From contig DAINSQ010000079.1 in the NCBI GenBank assembly GCA_036741235.1, positions 1-22,342 on the forward strand: 22,342 nt of DNA, written 5' to 3'. Shown piece after piece: positions 6,103 to 14,140 of the stretch (its first letter is position 1; every line of letters begins with the position of its first letter). The notes under the pieces were generated by a model. That model had not been told where the DNA came from. It worked only from the letters and a program-made list of their open reading frames with translations, and made no database searches. The stretch comes from JABWBR01 sp036741235 (GTDB taxonomy: Bacteria; Bacteroidota; Bacteroidia; Chitinophagales; Saprospiraceae). The translations under genes were made by a program, and so were the position numbers.

Positions 6103-7665
6103 CTATCGCCTTCTGCCGCCAAGTCCGAGCACGCCGAGTAGTCCGCGGGTAAGTTCCCTGGCGATGCTTCGACCTACCTGACGAGCCACCGGGCTGTCGA
6201 TGATTTCTTCAAACGTACTTTTTTCTCTTCGGGAACTCCGGGATGAGGTACTCGATTGTCGGGCTTTTTCCTGCTGCTTCCTGAGCTCTTCCTGTACGCT
6301 TTGCTGATGGGCTTCTTCCATCTTGGCGTGGAGAATCTCGTGTGCGCTCTCGCGATCTATTACCTCATTGTACTTTCTGACCAAGTGCGAACGCGAAATA
6401 ATCGATGAAATTTCGCTATCGGTAAGCACATCCATTCTGGATTGGGGGGCGCGCAGCAGCGTATGCGCCAGGGGCGTAGGTATACCCTTTTCGTTAAGCG
6501 CCGTCACAAAGGCTTCGCCGATACCCAATTCTGTGATCAGTTGGTCGACTTCATAATACTCCGTCTCGGGGTAATTTTCAGCAGCCATCTTGATAGCCTT
6601 GCGATCTTTGGCCGTAAAAGCCCGGAGCGAATGCTGGATTTTCAAGCCCAACTGTCCCAAAACACTATCGGGTATATCCGCCGGATTTTGGGTTACAAAA
6701 ATCAAACCCACTCCCTTGGAACGTATCAACTTGACGATGGCTTCAATCTGGTCGAGCAGCGTTTTTGAGGCTTCCTGAAAGACCAGGTGCGCTTCATCTA
6801 TGAAGATTACCAGTTTGGGCTGATCCAAATCGCCTTCTTCCGGAAAAGAGGAGTATACTTCGGCCAGCAATTGCAGCATAAAAGTGGAAAACAACTTGGG
6901 GCGGTCCTGGATATCGGTGAGGCGAATGATGGAGATAATGCCTTTTCCGTTTTCGTCAAATCTGCATAAATCGTCAACTTCAAATGATCGCTCGCCAAAA
7001 AACATATCGGCGCCCTGTTGCTCCAACTCCACAATTTTGCGCATAATAGACCCTACGGAGGCTGATGAAATCAACCCGTATGCGCGTTCAATTTCTTCCT
7101 TGCCCGGACCGGAAATATACTGAAGCGTCTTTTTGATATCCTCCAGGTCGAGTAGCGGCAAGTCATTGTCGTCGCAATACTTGAAAATCACTGCCATCAC
7201 GCCGGCCTGGGTGTCGTTGATGCCCAGTATTTTTGAAAAAAGCACAGGACCGAATTCCGACACGGTAGCTCGCAGGCGGGCGCCTTTCTCGTTCGATAGT
7301 GAAAAAAACTCCACCGGATTGCCCGAGGCAGTAAAGGGAATACCCAGTTTATGATGCCGCTCTTCAATTTTGGGGTTGGAAGTGCCGGGCATGGCAATAC
7401 CGCTGAGGTCGCCCTTGATGTCCATTAACAGCGATGAAACGCCATGTGCGGAAAGCTGTTCCGCCAGAATTTGCAGCGTTTTTGTTTTACCCGATCCTGT
7501 TGCGCCGGCTATCAAACCGTGGCGGTTCATGGTTTTTAGCGGTATTTTTACGGCAGTGCCAGGGATGCATTCTTTTTCAAGCATGGCGGCGCCGAGGGCT
7601 ATGGCTTCGCCTTTGAAGGTGTAACCTTCGTTAACAGCCTGAATAAATTGCTCTTGCTTCGACAT
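6103..7665 (-). CDS. yjgR: HerA/FtsK-like ATPase, DUF853 family (YjgR)
   Basis: The 520-residue protein matches the DUF853 family of HerA-related P-loop ATPases typified by E. coli YjgR. Visible elements are the N-terminal ALGAAMLEKECIPGTAVKIP segment, Walker A GATGSGKT (54-61), SLLMDIKGDLSGIA (78-91), Walker B LVIFIDEAHLVF (285-296), sensor-like GLIFVTQNPADIP, and the C-terminal VARQVGRSIARELTRGLLG typical of the family. A Ser/Arg/Glu-rich low-complexity linker runs from about 445 to 480. The family role is unsettled; the fold suggests DNA translocation or an NTP-driven remodelling function. No NurA nuclease is adjacent. It follows the NucA-type endonuclease after 31 nt and may be read from its own promoter inside that gene's 3' end. 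Confidence 0.9.
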   Translation of the reverse strand: MSKQEQFIQAVNEGYTFKGEAIALGAAMLEKECIPGTAVKIPLKTMNRHGLIAGATGSGKTKTLQILAEQLSAHGVSSLLMDIKGDLSGIAMPGTSNPKIEERHHKLGIPFTASGNPVEFFSLSNEKGARLRATVSEFGPVLFSKILGINDTQAGVMAVIFKYCDDNDLPLLDLEDIKKTLQYISGPGKEEIERAYGLISSASVGSIMRKIVELEQQGADMFFGERSFEVDDLCRFDENGKGIISIIRLTDIQDRPKLFSTFMLQLLAEVYSSFPEEGDLDQPKLVIFIDEAHLVFQEASKTLLDQIEAIVKLIRSKGVGLIFVTQNPADIPDSVLGQLGLKIQHSLRAFTAKDRKAIKMAAENYPETEYYEVDQLITELGIGEAFVTALNEKGIPTPLAHTLLRAPQSRMDVLTDSEISSIISRSHLVRKYNEVIDRESAHEILHAKMEEAHQQSVQEELRKQQEKARQSSTSSRSSRREKSTFEEIIDSPVARQVGRSIARELTRGLLGVLGLGGRRR

Positions 7666-7684
7666 ATTGAGAAGACTTTTATTT

Positions 7685-7692
7685 CAAAGATA
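7685..7692 (-). promoter_or_regulatory. Candidate -7 box TATCTTTG for yjgR
   Basis: It fits TAnnTTTG and lies 20 nt upstream of the yjgR ATG, in the gap after the endonuclease stop. The -33 position has only TGG. It would allow yjgR to be expressed apart from yidC and the endonuclease. Confidence 0.35.
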
Positions 7693-7696
7693 AGCG

Positions 7697-8596
7697 CTAC
7701 TGTTGTTTATTCCACTTTTGAATGCGCAAATCGTAGCGTTTTTTATTGAACTCCCAGAGATCGATATTGTATGTGCTTTCGAGCCGGCTCTCGAGGTCTT
7801 CCGGCATTAATTCCGGAAAAAAGTCGATTTTTGTCAACGCTTCCACTTTGTCAATTGAGGTGGCAAATTTAAATAACGGTTCGTAGCTGACTTCATTGGG
7901 CAATACAAATGCGATTGCTTTGACTTCCGGTTCGGTCAAATCGAGCAATACCTTGTAATAGGCAGCCGGGATAGACACTTCGTTGTCGCCGATAGCGCCT
8001 TTGACCGGCTCGGCAAGTACGGGGCCGGAGACTACGTAGAGTTGCTTGTTTTTGCGCGCCCAATCGCGGGTGAGTTCTTCCAGTTCCCGCCAAATCCCCT
8101 TATTGAAATTGCGGGCTTGCGGACTAATATTGCTCATGTAAAAGGTTTCCTGCATGGCCTCCTTGCTGAAAGCCATATCGGCGGCTGGTACCAGATGCCC
8201 GCGATCGTAGCCGGAGTTGCGGTAGTCGTCGGGCGTTGCCGAGCCTGTTTTGACCGCCGGATCGGGCAAAAACTCGTCGCTGCGTTCTTCCCAGGGCATG
8301 TCCAGTCGCTCTTTTTTTAAGACATAAGCCACCCATTCGGCCTGCTCGTGGTCTTCGTCATAAGATAAGGCGTAATACTGGCGCTTGATGACGGCGCCTG
8401 TGGTGGATTGGGGATGGAAATAAGACTCCGCTGCGTAGTTATCCTGGTTATCGGCTGTTGGTTCAGGATTTTTACCTAAAAAAAGATTAAAAAGGTAAAA
8501 AAGCCCGCCCACAATAGCCGCAAAAAGGCCTACTCTCACCATAGCGTCGCCGCCCTTGCCGCCTTTTTGGCGGTAATTGGTTCTGAATTTAGCCAT
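7697..8596 (-). CDS. Membrane-anchored DNA/RNA non-specific endonuclease (NucA family)
   Basis: The enzyme belongs to the beta-beta-alpha metal (Endonuclease_NS) nucleases that cut DNA and RNA without sequence preference. The motif SGYDRGHLVPAADM (128-141) holds the catalytic histidine H134, and SNISPQARNFNKGIWRELE (155-173) carries N165 and E173, equivalent to the metal-ligand asparagine and catalytic-site glutamate of Serratia nuclease. The 299-residue protein has one N-terminal membrane segment (about 22-40, VGLFAAIVGGLFYLFNLFL), so the catalytic domain probably faces the periplasm as an anchored enzyme. The start lies only 3 nt after the yidC stop, suggesting translational coupling. No immunity protein is visible; external location would protect the genome. 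Confidence 0.9.
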   Translation of the reverse strand: MAKFRTNYRQKGGKGGDAMVRVGLFAAIVGGLFYLFNLFLGKNPEPTADNQDNYAAESYFHPQSTTGAVIKRQYYALSYDEDHEQAEWVAYVLKKERLDMPWEERSDEFLPDPAVKTGSATPDDYRNSGYDRGHLVPAADMAFSKEAMQETFYMSNISPQARNFNKGIWRELEELTRDWARKNKQLYVVSGPVLAEPVKGAIGDNEVSIPAAYYKVLLDLTEPEVKAIAFVLPNEVSYEPLFKFATSIDKVEALTKIDFFPELMPEDLESRLESTYNIDLWEFNKKRYDLRIQKWNKQQ

Positions 8597-8599
8597 TTG

Positions 8600-10504
8600 C
8601 TATTTTTTGTTGCCTTTCTTCTTATCCTGTTCTTTGGCCGCTTGTATGCGTTGCTGTTCCTTCATGGCCGATTCGAGGCGTTCCTGGAATCCCGATTTCT
8701 TCTTGGGTTTTTTCTTGTTTTCCTCCAACTGCTTTCTGATTTTGTCTTCATCGATGATAAAGTTTTTGGTAATGATGGTTTGACCGATATTCAGCAAATT
8801 GCTGAACAACAAATAGCAGGTCAACCCGGAGGCAAAGCTGTTGAAGAAGCCAAGGAAAAGAATGGGCATGATATATTGCAGGTACTTCATAGCCGGATTG
8901 GCGGAGAAGTCCATGTGCTGTGAGTTATAGTAGGTGTAAGCAAGCGTAGACACCGCCCACAACAGCGTAAACAAGCTAATGTGCGCGCCGAATCCCATCG
9001 GAATTTCAAACGGCAGGCGGGCAATTACATCGTAAGAAGACAGGTCGTGCGCCCACAGGAACGATGCCTGTCGAAACTCGATAGACGCCGGGAAGAAACG
9101 GTACAATGCAAACCAGATCGGCATTTGCAGCAACATGGGGAAACAGCCGCCGAGGGGGTTAACGCCAAACTCGCGGTACATTTTCATGGTTTCCATTTGC
9201 TGCTGTTGGGTATCGTCTTTGTATTTTTCCTTTAATGCCGCGAGTTGCGGTTTCAGCGCTCCCATTTTCGACTGAGAGTAGAGCATGCGATAGGTAAGCG
9301 GATAAACCAGCAACTTGACCAACAGGGTCAGAAAGAGGATAACGATACCCTTGCTGCCGATAAAACCAGACAGAAAGTTGAATATAGGGCGTATGACCCA
9401 GCGGTTGATCGTGCCGAAAATGCTGCTGCCGAAAGGTACAATATCCTGAAGGTCTTCGCCCATGGCATACAAGCGATCAAATTCATTAGGCCCGACGTAT
9501 AACGCCATATTGAATTGCTCATCGGCGCTGTTGCCAAAAGGCAGTTGGATAACCGAGCTGAGTTTTTTCAGGTCTTCGCCCTTTTCATCCAGCAATTTTG
9601 TCTCCAGTTTTGCGCTTTTGAAATTCCTGGATTGAGCAATCAGCGAGCTGTTGAAAAACTGGTTGGCATGGGAAACCCATTTTACGGGCGCTTCGTTAAG
9701 CTCTTCTGTATCGTCGGCCGTACAGGAGCAATAAGTAGGGTCATCCTCTGCTATTTTATAATAAACGGTTGAGTAATTGCGCTCGTAATTGGTGTTGATT
9801 TCGATTCTATCCAGATAATTAACCCAATTGAGAGTGATTTCGCCGGTATTGGGCGCCAATACATCCTGTAAGCCGACCATACGAACGGCGTAGTCGATCT
9901 TGTAAGTCTGAGGTGAAATACTGTAAGTCTGCTCAATATACTTGCCGTCGCCGGCATCAGCGCGGAAGGCGATGCCATTGGGTGTTTTCATGGGGCGGAA
10001 ATACAGATCGGCCGTATTTACCCCGCCTTTGGCAGATTGGCGGAGGGGCAGAAAGTATTCAAATTTGTTTTTTTTGTCCTCCAACAATTTTAATTCAACA
10101 TCGTTGATTTTGCCTTCCGCGTCTTCAACCTGCTTTTTGTATTTTTTCAAAACGACTTCCTTGATTCGACCGCCTTTGTTGGTAAATGTAATGGCGAACA
10201 AGTCGTTTTCAATGGCGGTAAGCTGTTCAGCGCCAGTTGCTGCAGCGGCAAAAGGGCCGTATATTGCCTGATTTTGAGCTGTAATACCTGCCGTATCGAC
10301 GCCGGAAGCTGATGGTGAAGCAGTATTGGCGGTTGTCGTATCTCCTGAGGGAGCTTTATCGACCGCTTTTTTGTTCACCAGTGCGATGGAGTCTCTCTGC
10401 TGTTTTTGCCGGGCAATCTCTTCCTGGGAAGGCGCCATATACCACTGCCACACGATTAACAATCCCATGATCAGCAGAACTCCAATAATTGTATTCCTAT
10501 CCAT
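8600..10504 (-). CDS. yidC: YidC membrane protein insertase
   Basis: YidC inserts and folds inner-membrane proteins, alone or with SecYEG. The 634-residue product has the full Gram-negative layout: an N-terminal membrane helix (5-22, NTIIGVLLIMGLLIVWQW), a Thr/Ala-rich linker, a large periplasmic beta domain (about 85-350) and the C-terminal five-helix core beginning near 385. The core includes LTLLVKLLVYPLTYRMLYSQ, GCFPMLLQMPIWFALYRFFP and the late helix MPILFLGFFNSFASGL. The C-terminal 45 residues are strongly basic (KKKPKKKSGF...KKKGNKK), as in YidC proteins whose tails contact ribosomes. It has a strong upstream promoter and is followed directly by the endonuclease gene. Confidence 0.97.
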   Translation of the reverse strand: MDRNTIIGVLLIMGLLIVWQWYMAPSQEEIARQKQQRDSIALVNKKAVDKAPSGDTTTANTASPSASGVDTAGITAQNQAIYGPFAAAATGAEQLTAIENDLFAITFTNKGGRIKEVVLKKYKKQVEDAEGKINDVELKLLEDKKNKFEYFLPLRQSAKGGVNTADLYFRPMKTPNGIAFRADAGDGKYIEQTYSISPQTYKIDYAVRMVGLQDVLAPNTGEITLNWVNYLDRIEINTNYERNYSTVYYKIAEDDPTYCSCTADDTEELNEAPVKWVSHANQFFNSSLIAQSRNFKSAKLETKLLDEKGEDLKKLSSVIQLPFGNSADEQFNMALYVGPNEFDRLYAMGEDLQDIVPFGSSIFGTINRWVIRPIFNFLSGFIGSKGIVILFLTLLVKLLVYPLTYRMLYSQSKMGALKPQLAALKEKYKDDTQQQQMETMKMYREFGVNPLGGCFPMLLQMPIWFALYRFFPASIEFRQASFLWAHDLSSYDVIARLPFEIPMGFGAHISLFTLLWAVSTLAYTYYNSQHMDFSANPAMKYLQYIMPILFLGFFNSFASGLTCYLLFSNLLNIGQTIITKNFIIDEDKIRKQLEENKKKPKKKSGFQERLESAMKEQQRIQAAKEQDKKKGNKK

Positions 10505-10552
10505 TAATCAAAATTCGTTTGTACTCAATTAGGTGATTTTGCCAAAGCACCG

Positions 10553-10583
10553 CAAAGGTATAATTTATCCACAAGGGAACAAA
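10553..10583 (-). promoter_or_regulatory. yidC promoter (TTTG-N19-TACCTTTG)
   Basis: On the minus strand TACCTTTG (10560-10553) fits TAnnTTTG and TTTG (10583-10580) lies exactly 19 nt upstream, the best consensus promoter in the window. Transcription would start near 10546, about 42 nt before the yidC ATG. Confidence 0.65.
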
Positions 10584-10640
10584 GTTAGAAGACGAGTATA
10601 ACGAACTACTCTACGATTAAGGGATAGGCAGGGTTTTTGG

Positions 10641-10744
10641 GAGGGCGAGAGGGAGAGAATGTGGGAGGGAGAGAAATTAGTAGATAAAAAATCCCTCCCT
10701 CTCACACTCCCACACTCCCACACTCCCACACTCCCCCACTCTCC
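10641..10744. repeat. Purine tract facing a pyrimidine tract with an 8-nt tandem repeat
   Basis: The plus strand is G/A-rich from 10641 to 10678 and then C/T-rich from 10692. The second part contains the tandem unit CACTCCCA at 10705-10712, 10713-10720 and 10721-10728, followed by two variants to 10744. GGGAGGGA (10663-10670) can pair with TCCCTCCC (10692-10699) across a 21-nt loop, and GAGAGGGAG (10647-10655) with CTCCCTCTC (10695-10703) as an alternative. It lies between the HHH gene stop and the yidC promoter and might end HHH transcription. Confidence 0.7.
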
Positions 10745-10745
10745 T

Positions 10746-11699
10746 CTACGCCGGCTCCTTGCCGCCGTCCAGGAATTCCTGATATTCGCTGAGTTCCTTC
10801 CAATTGCCGGCGGCGGCCAGAGCGGCCTGCTTGGGCCAGGTAGCGGGGTCGGCCATACGGAAACTGTCGCCGCCTTTATCGAGTACATCTCTGAGATGCT
10901 GAACGCTAGCGGCTGCCAGGTCGGACCAGGTATTGATTCCCGCGGCTTTTAGCAACTGCTCGATTTTGGGTCCGATGCCTTCAATAATTTTAAGGTCTTC
11001 CGGATTCGTTGAAAATCCCAGCAGTTTGGCGGCCAGTTTCTCCACTTTAGAGGGCGTATCGCCGTCGCCGCCTTCCTTGCCGGCGCTAAGCGTTTTTTGC
11101 ATAGCGATGAGATCGTCCCAGCGGTTTTCTGCGGCCAGCAGGGCCTGCTTGGGCCAGGTAGAAGGATCGTGCATGCGGTAGTTGGCGCCTGCGTTGTTGA
11201 GTATTTCGCGGAGGTCGTCAACACTGGCAGTGGCTACTGCCGCCAGGGTTCCCAAGCCGGCTTTTTTGAGCAATTCTTCAACTTTCGGGCCCACGCCTTC
11301 TATGAGTTGAAGGTGATCCTGGCCGAAAACAGCCGTATAGTCCATACCTTCTGCGCCCCTGCCGGTAATCAGTCCGCCTTCGCCCATGTGATCTATCTTG
11401 GTTTGGAGTACGGCTTTGTCGGCTTCGCACTGGCGCAAGGCGAGTTTGAGTTTTTCGTCTGACTTTTGCACTTCGTCGTATTGATACTTCAGGCTCATGT
11501 AGTCTTTTTCCATATCAACTACTTTGGCCTGTAACCCCTTAACCTCTTTGTCGAGTTCGTCGGCGCGTTTTTTGTATTCATACCACAGCCACCATCCAAG
11601 CAGCAAACCGAGTAAAAAAGCGCCCAGGGAAAACAGCCACCACCAGGGGCAGCTCAGGCCGAACGGCGTATCGTTTAGCAGGAATATTTGCATTGACAT
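10746..11699 (-). CDS. Membrane protein with coiled coil and two helix-hairpin-helix-like repeats
   Basis: The 317-residue protein has an N-terminal membrane segment (about 19-40, WWWLFSLGAFLLGLLLGWWL), a charged coiled-coil stretch (about 43-105) and two tandem copies of an approximately 77-residue unit (129-205 and 235-311). Each unit opens with a helix-hairpin-helix-like LIEGVGPKVEELLKKAG or IIEGIGPKIEQLLKAAG and continues with TWPKQA and a Trp-containing end. These resemble the DUF4332/flap-endonuclease-like HHH modules often found in envelope-associated proteins. The GxGPK loop usually binds nucleic-acid backbone, but no nuclease residues are present, so the role is unknown. The gene starts 24 nt after the OmpA-type gene and likely shares its transcript. 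Confidence 0.8.
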   Translation of the reverse strand: MSMQIFLLNDTPFGLSCPWWWLFSLGAFLLGLLLGWWLWYEYKKRADELDKEVKGLQAKVVDMEKDYMSLKYQYDEVQKSDEKLKLALRQCEADKAVLQTKIDHMGEGGLITGRGAEGMDYTAVFGQDHLQLIEGVGPKVEELLKKAGLGTLAAVATASVDDLREILNNAGANYRMHDPSTWPKQALLAAENRWDDLIAMQKTLSAGKEGGDGDTPSKVEKLAAKLLGFSTNPEDLKIIEGIGPKIEQLLKAAGINTWSDLAAASVQHLRDVLDKGGDSFRMADPATWPKQAALAAAGNWKELSEYQEFLDGGKEPA

Positions 11700-11723
11700 A
11701 GTTGGTTGATTTTGTTTTGATGG

Positions 11724-12551
11724 TTACTGTTGTTTTTTATTGAGCCGCACTTCTACCCTGCGGTTGTTATGACGTCCTTCTTCAGTGGCGTTGGAATCGA
11801 CGGGTTGTGTCTGGCCTTTTGAAGAAGCACTGATTTGCGCAGCTTTAACGCCTTTTTGCGTCAGCACCTTCAGAATAGCCTGCGCGCGTTCCATACCCAG
11901 CTTCTGGTTGTAATCGGGAGCGCCCTTGTTGTCGGTATGCCCTGTTAATTCCACTGTCTCGCCGGTTTGAACGATTCTTTTGGCCAGTTTGTCGAGGTAC
12001 TTGTCAACCTCTGGGTCGTATTCGCGTTCGGTAGAGTTGTATGGGAAGCGGATGATGATCCTGTCATCGAGTTCTTCGACGGTTTGCGCTATTTTTTCTT
12101 CGGGTTTGATCCATTCAAAAAGCGCCGCTTCGAAGTATCCGGCACGCACGCCCTCCCGTTCATCCATCAGACGCGCGCGCAGTTTGATGCGGTCGTCGGG
12201 AATATCGGGAAATAGCGCTCTTACAGCCTGTGCGCGGGCGAAACCCATGTTGTCGAAGCCATCGGGCTTGGGTTCGTCTTCAAAATATTGCCCCGTGATC
12301 TCCAGGATGTAGCCATCCTGCATCCCGGCCAGCAATTTGGCTTTTAGATCATCGAATCCCTCGTTGGTATTGGCTGCTTCTTTCGACCATTGGAAATCAA
12401 TGGGATACCTTTTCAGGTTCAGAGCGCTGTCTTGTTGCGTGAGGGCCTCTTCGCCCCCGGTGCAACAATCCTGTATACAGCCTCTGTATGCCAGTAAAGA
12501 GTAAAGCAGCCACACAATCAACATGATTAGAACTTTGATTGGTGCGGACAT
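11724..12551 (-). CDS. OmpA-family protein with one canonical and one degenerate OmpA-like domain
   Basis: A membrane anchor (about 5-21, IKVLIMLIVWLLYSLLA) is followed by a short cysteine-containing segment (GCIQDCC, 24-30). The C-terminal domain (about 160-272) is a canonical OmpA/MotB peptidoglycan-binding module: ELTGHTDNKGAPDYNQKLGM then ERAQAIL, with D207 and R222 as the expected diaminopimelate contacts, ending GRHNNRRVEVRL. An earlier segment (79-128) repeats the same order (YILEITGQYF, then MGFARAQAVRALFPDIPDDR) but lacks the HTD motif, so it looks like a diverged second copy. The protein may tie the envelope to peptidoglycan. It precedes the HHH membrane protein in a two-gene unit. 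Confidence 0.85.
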   Translation of the reverse strand: MSAPIKVLIMLIVWLLYSLLAYRGCIQDCCTGGEEALTQQDSALNLKRYPIDFQWSKEAANTNEGFDDLKAKLLAGMQDGYILEITGQYFEDEPKPDGFDNMGFARAQAVRALFPDIPDDRIKLRARLMDEREGVRAGYFEAALFEWIKPEEKIAQTVEELDDRIIIRFPYNSTEREYDPEVDKYLDKLAKRIVQTGETVELTGHTDNKGAPDYNQKLGMERAQAILKVLTQKGVKAAQISASSKGQTQPVDSNATEEGRHNNRRVEVRLNKKQQ

Positions 12552-12608
12552 GGATGTTGGTTTTTGTTTTAGATTTGAATGCGAAGCTTAATCAGCTTCC
12601 AATAGTTC

Positions 12609-12616
12609 CAAATGTA
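12609..12616 (-). promoter_or_regulatory. Candidate -7 box TACATTTG for the OmpA/HHH unit
   Basis: It fits TAnnTTTG on the minus strand, 57 nt upstream of the OmpA-type start. The -33 region (TGTTTT near 12636) is only partly matching. Confidence 0.4.
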
Positions 12617-12717
12617 AGCATTTGACTGATAAAACATTGGATTTTCCGCTATTAAATTTTAACATTTTGTTAATTCTTACAGATTGTTATAAATAGAAAA
12701 CAAGTTGGCTGGGGGCA

Positions 12718-12750
12718 TTGAATCATTATCAATGAAAATGGCTATATTTG
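12718..12750 (+). promoter_or_regulatory. ffh promoter (TTG-N22-TATATTTG)
   Basis: TATATTTG (12743-12750) fits TAnnTTTG exactly and TTG (12718-12720) lies 22 nt upstream. Transcription would start near 12757, about 34 nt before the ffh ATG. Confidence 0.55.
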
Positions 12751-12790
12751 CACTTCTTTTTTTAACAAGCATCAAATACGCCTGCTGAAT

Positions 12791-14134
12791 ATGTTTGAAA
12801 GTCTGAGCGATCGTCTGGATACAGCGTTTAAGGCGCTCCGCGGCGACAACAAGCTGACGGAGCTCAATATTGCCGAATCAATCAAGGAAATCCGCCGCGC
12901 ATTGGTTGGCGCCGACGTCAACTACAAGATCGCCAAGGAATTTACCGATAAGGTCAAAGATAAAGCCCTGGGCGCCGAAAACGTCCTCAAGTCGGTATCG
13001 CCGGGGCAGTTGATGGTCAAGATTGTAATGGACGAGTTGGTGGAACTGATGGGGGGCCAGGCTGCGGGCATCAACCTGTCGGGAAAACCGACCGTTGTGC
13101 TTATCGCCGGTTTGCAGGGTTCGGGCAAAACGACTTTCTCCGGCAAGCTGGCGCACCACCTCAAAACCAAGCGCAACAAAAAGCCGATGCTTGTGGCCTG
13201 CGACGTATACCGCCCCGCTGCAATCGATCAGTTGTCTACGTTGGCCGAACAGGTGGGCGTGCCGGTATACAAAGAACCCGGCAATAACAACCCCGTCGCT
13301 ATTGCCCTGAAGGCCATTGAAACCGCCAAACAACAGGGGCAGGACGTAGTGATCGTCGACACCGCCGGCCGCCTGGCCGTTGACGAGGAGATGATGAAGG
13401 AGATCGCCAATGTGAAGCAAGCGATTCTACCCCACGAAGTGTTGTTTGTCGTAGACTCCATGACCGGCCAGGATGCCGTAAATACTGCCAAGGCATTCAA
13501 CGATGTAATAGACTTCGACGGCGTGGTGCTCACCAAACTCGACGGCGATACCCGCGGCGGCGCCGCCCTGTCGGTGAAATATACGGTGGGCAAACCGATC
13601 AAGTTTGTCAGCACCGGCGAAAAAATGGATACGCTCGACGTATTCTACCCCGATCGCATGGCGCAGCGCATCCTGGGCATGGGCGATATCGTTTCGTTTG
13701 TAGAACGCGCACAAGAACAATTTGACGAACAGGAAGCCAAACGCATTGAGAAAAAGCTCAAGAAAAACAAGTTTGACTTCGACGATTTCCTCAGCCAGAT
13801 CAACCAGATCAGAAAGATGGGCGATCTGAAAAGCGTATTGGGGATGTTGCCCGGCGTCGGAAAAGCTATGAAAGACGTCGATATCGACGATAGCGCGTTT
13901 AAAAGGGTGGAAGCTATGATTTTCTCCATGACGCCCTATGAGCGCAGCAATCCCGATGCAATGAATATGAGTCGCAAAAAACGCATTGCTATGGGCAGCG
14001 GCCGAAGCCTCGACGAGGTGAACGCCTTTATCCGGCAATTCGAACAGATGCGCAAAATGATGCACAAGATCGCGACAAATCCTTCGCTGATGGGGATGGC
14101 AGGCGGAACTCCCCCCAAGGGTTTCCGACGGTAA
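12791..14134 (+). CDS. ffh: Signal recognition particle GTPase Ffh (SRP54)
   Basis: Ffh binds signal sequences emerging from the ribosome together with the 4.5S-type SRP RNA and delivers the complex to FtsY at the membrane. The 447-residue protein shows an N-domain starting MFESLSDRLDTAFKALRG, P-loop GLQGSGKTT (107-115), DTAGRL (190-195), TKLDGDTRGGAAL (248-260) and a methionine-rich M-domain with RIAMGSGRSLDEVNAFIRQF. Length is typical. The flippase gene begins 6 nt after the stop, so the two are probably co-transcribed. I did not find an SRP RNA gene in the window. Confidence 0.97.
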   Translation: MFESLSDRLDTAFKALRGDNKLTELNIAESIKEIRRALVGADVNYKIAKEFTDKVKDKALGAENVLKSVSPGQLMVKIVMDELVELMGGQAAGINLSGKPTVVLIAGLQGSGKTTFSGKLAHHLKTKRNKKPMLVACDVYRPAAIDQLSTLAEQVGVPVYKEPGNNNPVAIALKAIETAKQQGQDVVIVDTAGRLAVDEEMMKEIANVKQAILPHEVLFVVDSMTGQDAVNTAKAFNDVIDFDGVVLTKLDGDTRGGAALSVKYTVGKPIKFVSTGEKMDTLDVFYPDRMAQRILGMGDIVSFVERAQEQFDEQEAKRIEKKLKKNKFDFDDFLSQINQIRKMGDLKSVLGMLPGVGKAMKDVDIDDSAFKRVEAMIFSMTPYERSNPDAMNMSRKKRIAMGSGRSLDEVNAFIRQFEQMRKMMHKIATNPSLMGMAGGTPPKGFRR

Positions 14135-14140
14135 CCAGCA

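Noticed and set aside
13427..14065. 212-codon minus-strand frame opposite ffh
   Set aside because: It is antisense to a certain gene, rich in His and Phe as expected of a shadow frame, with no domain.
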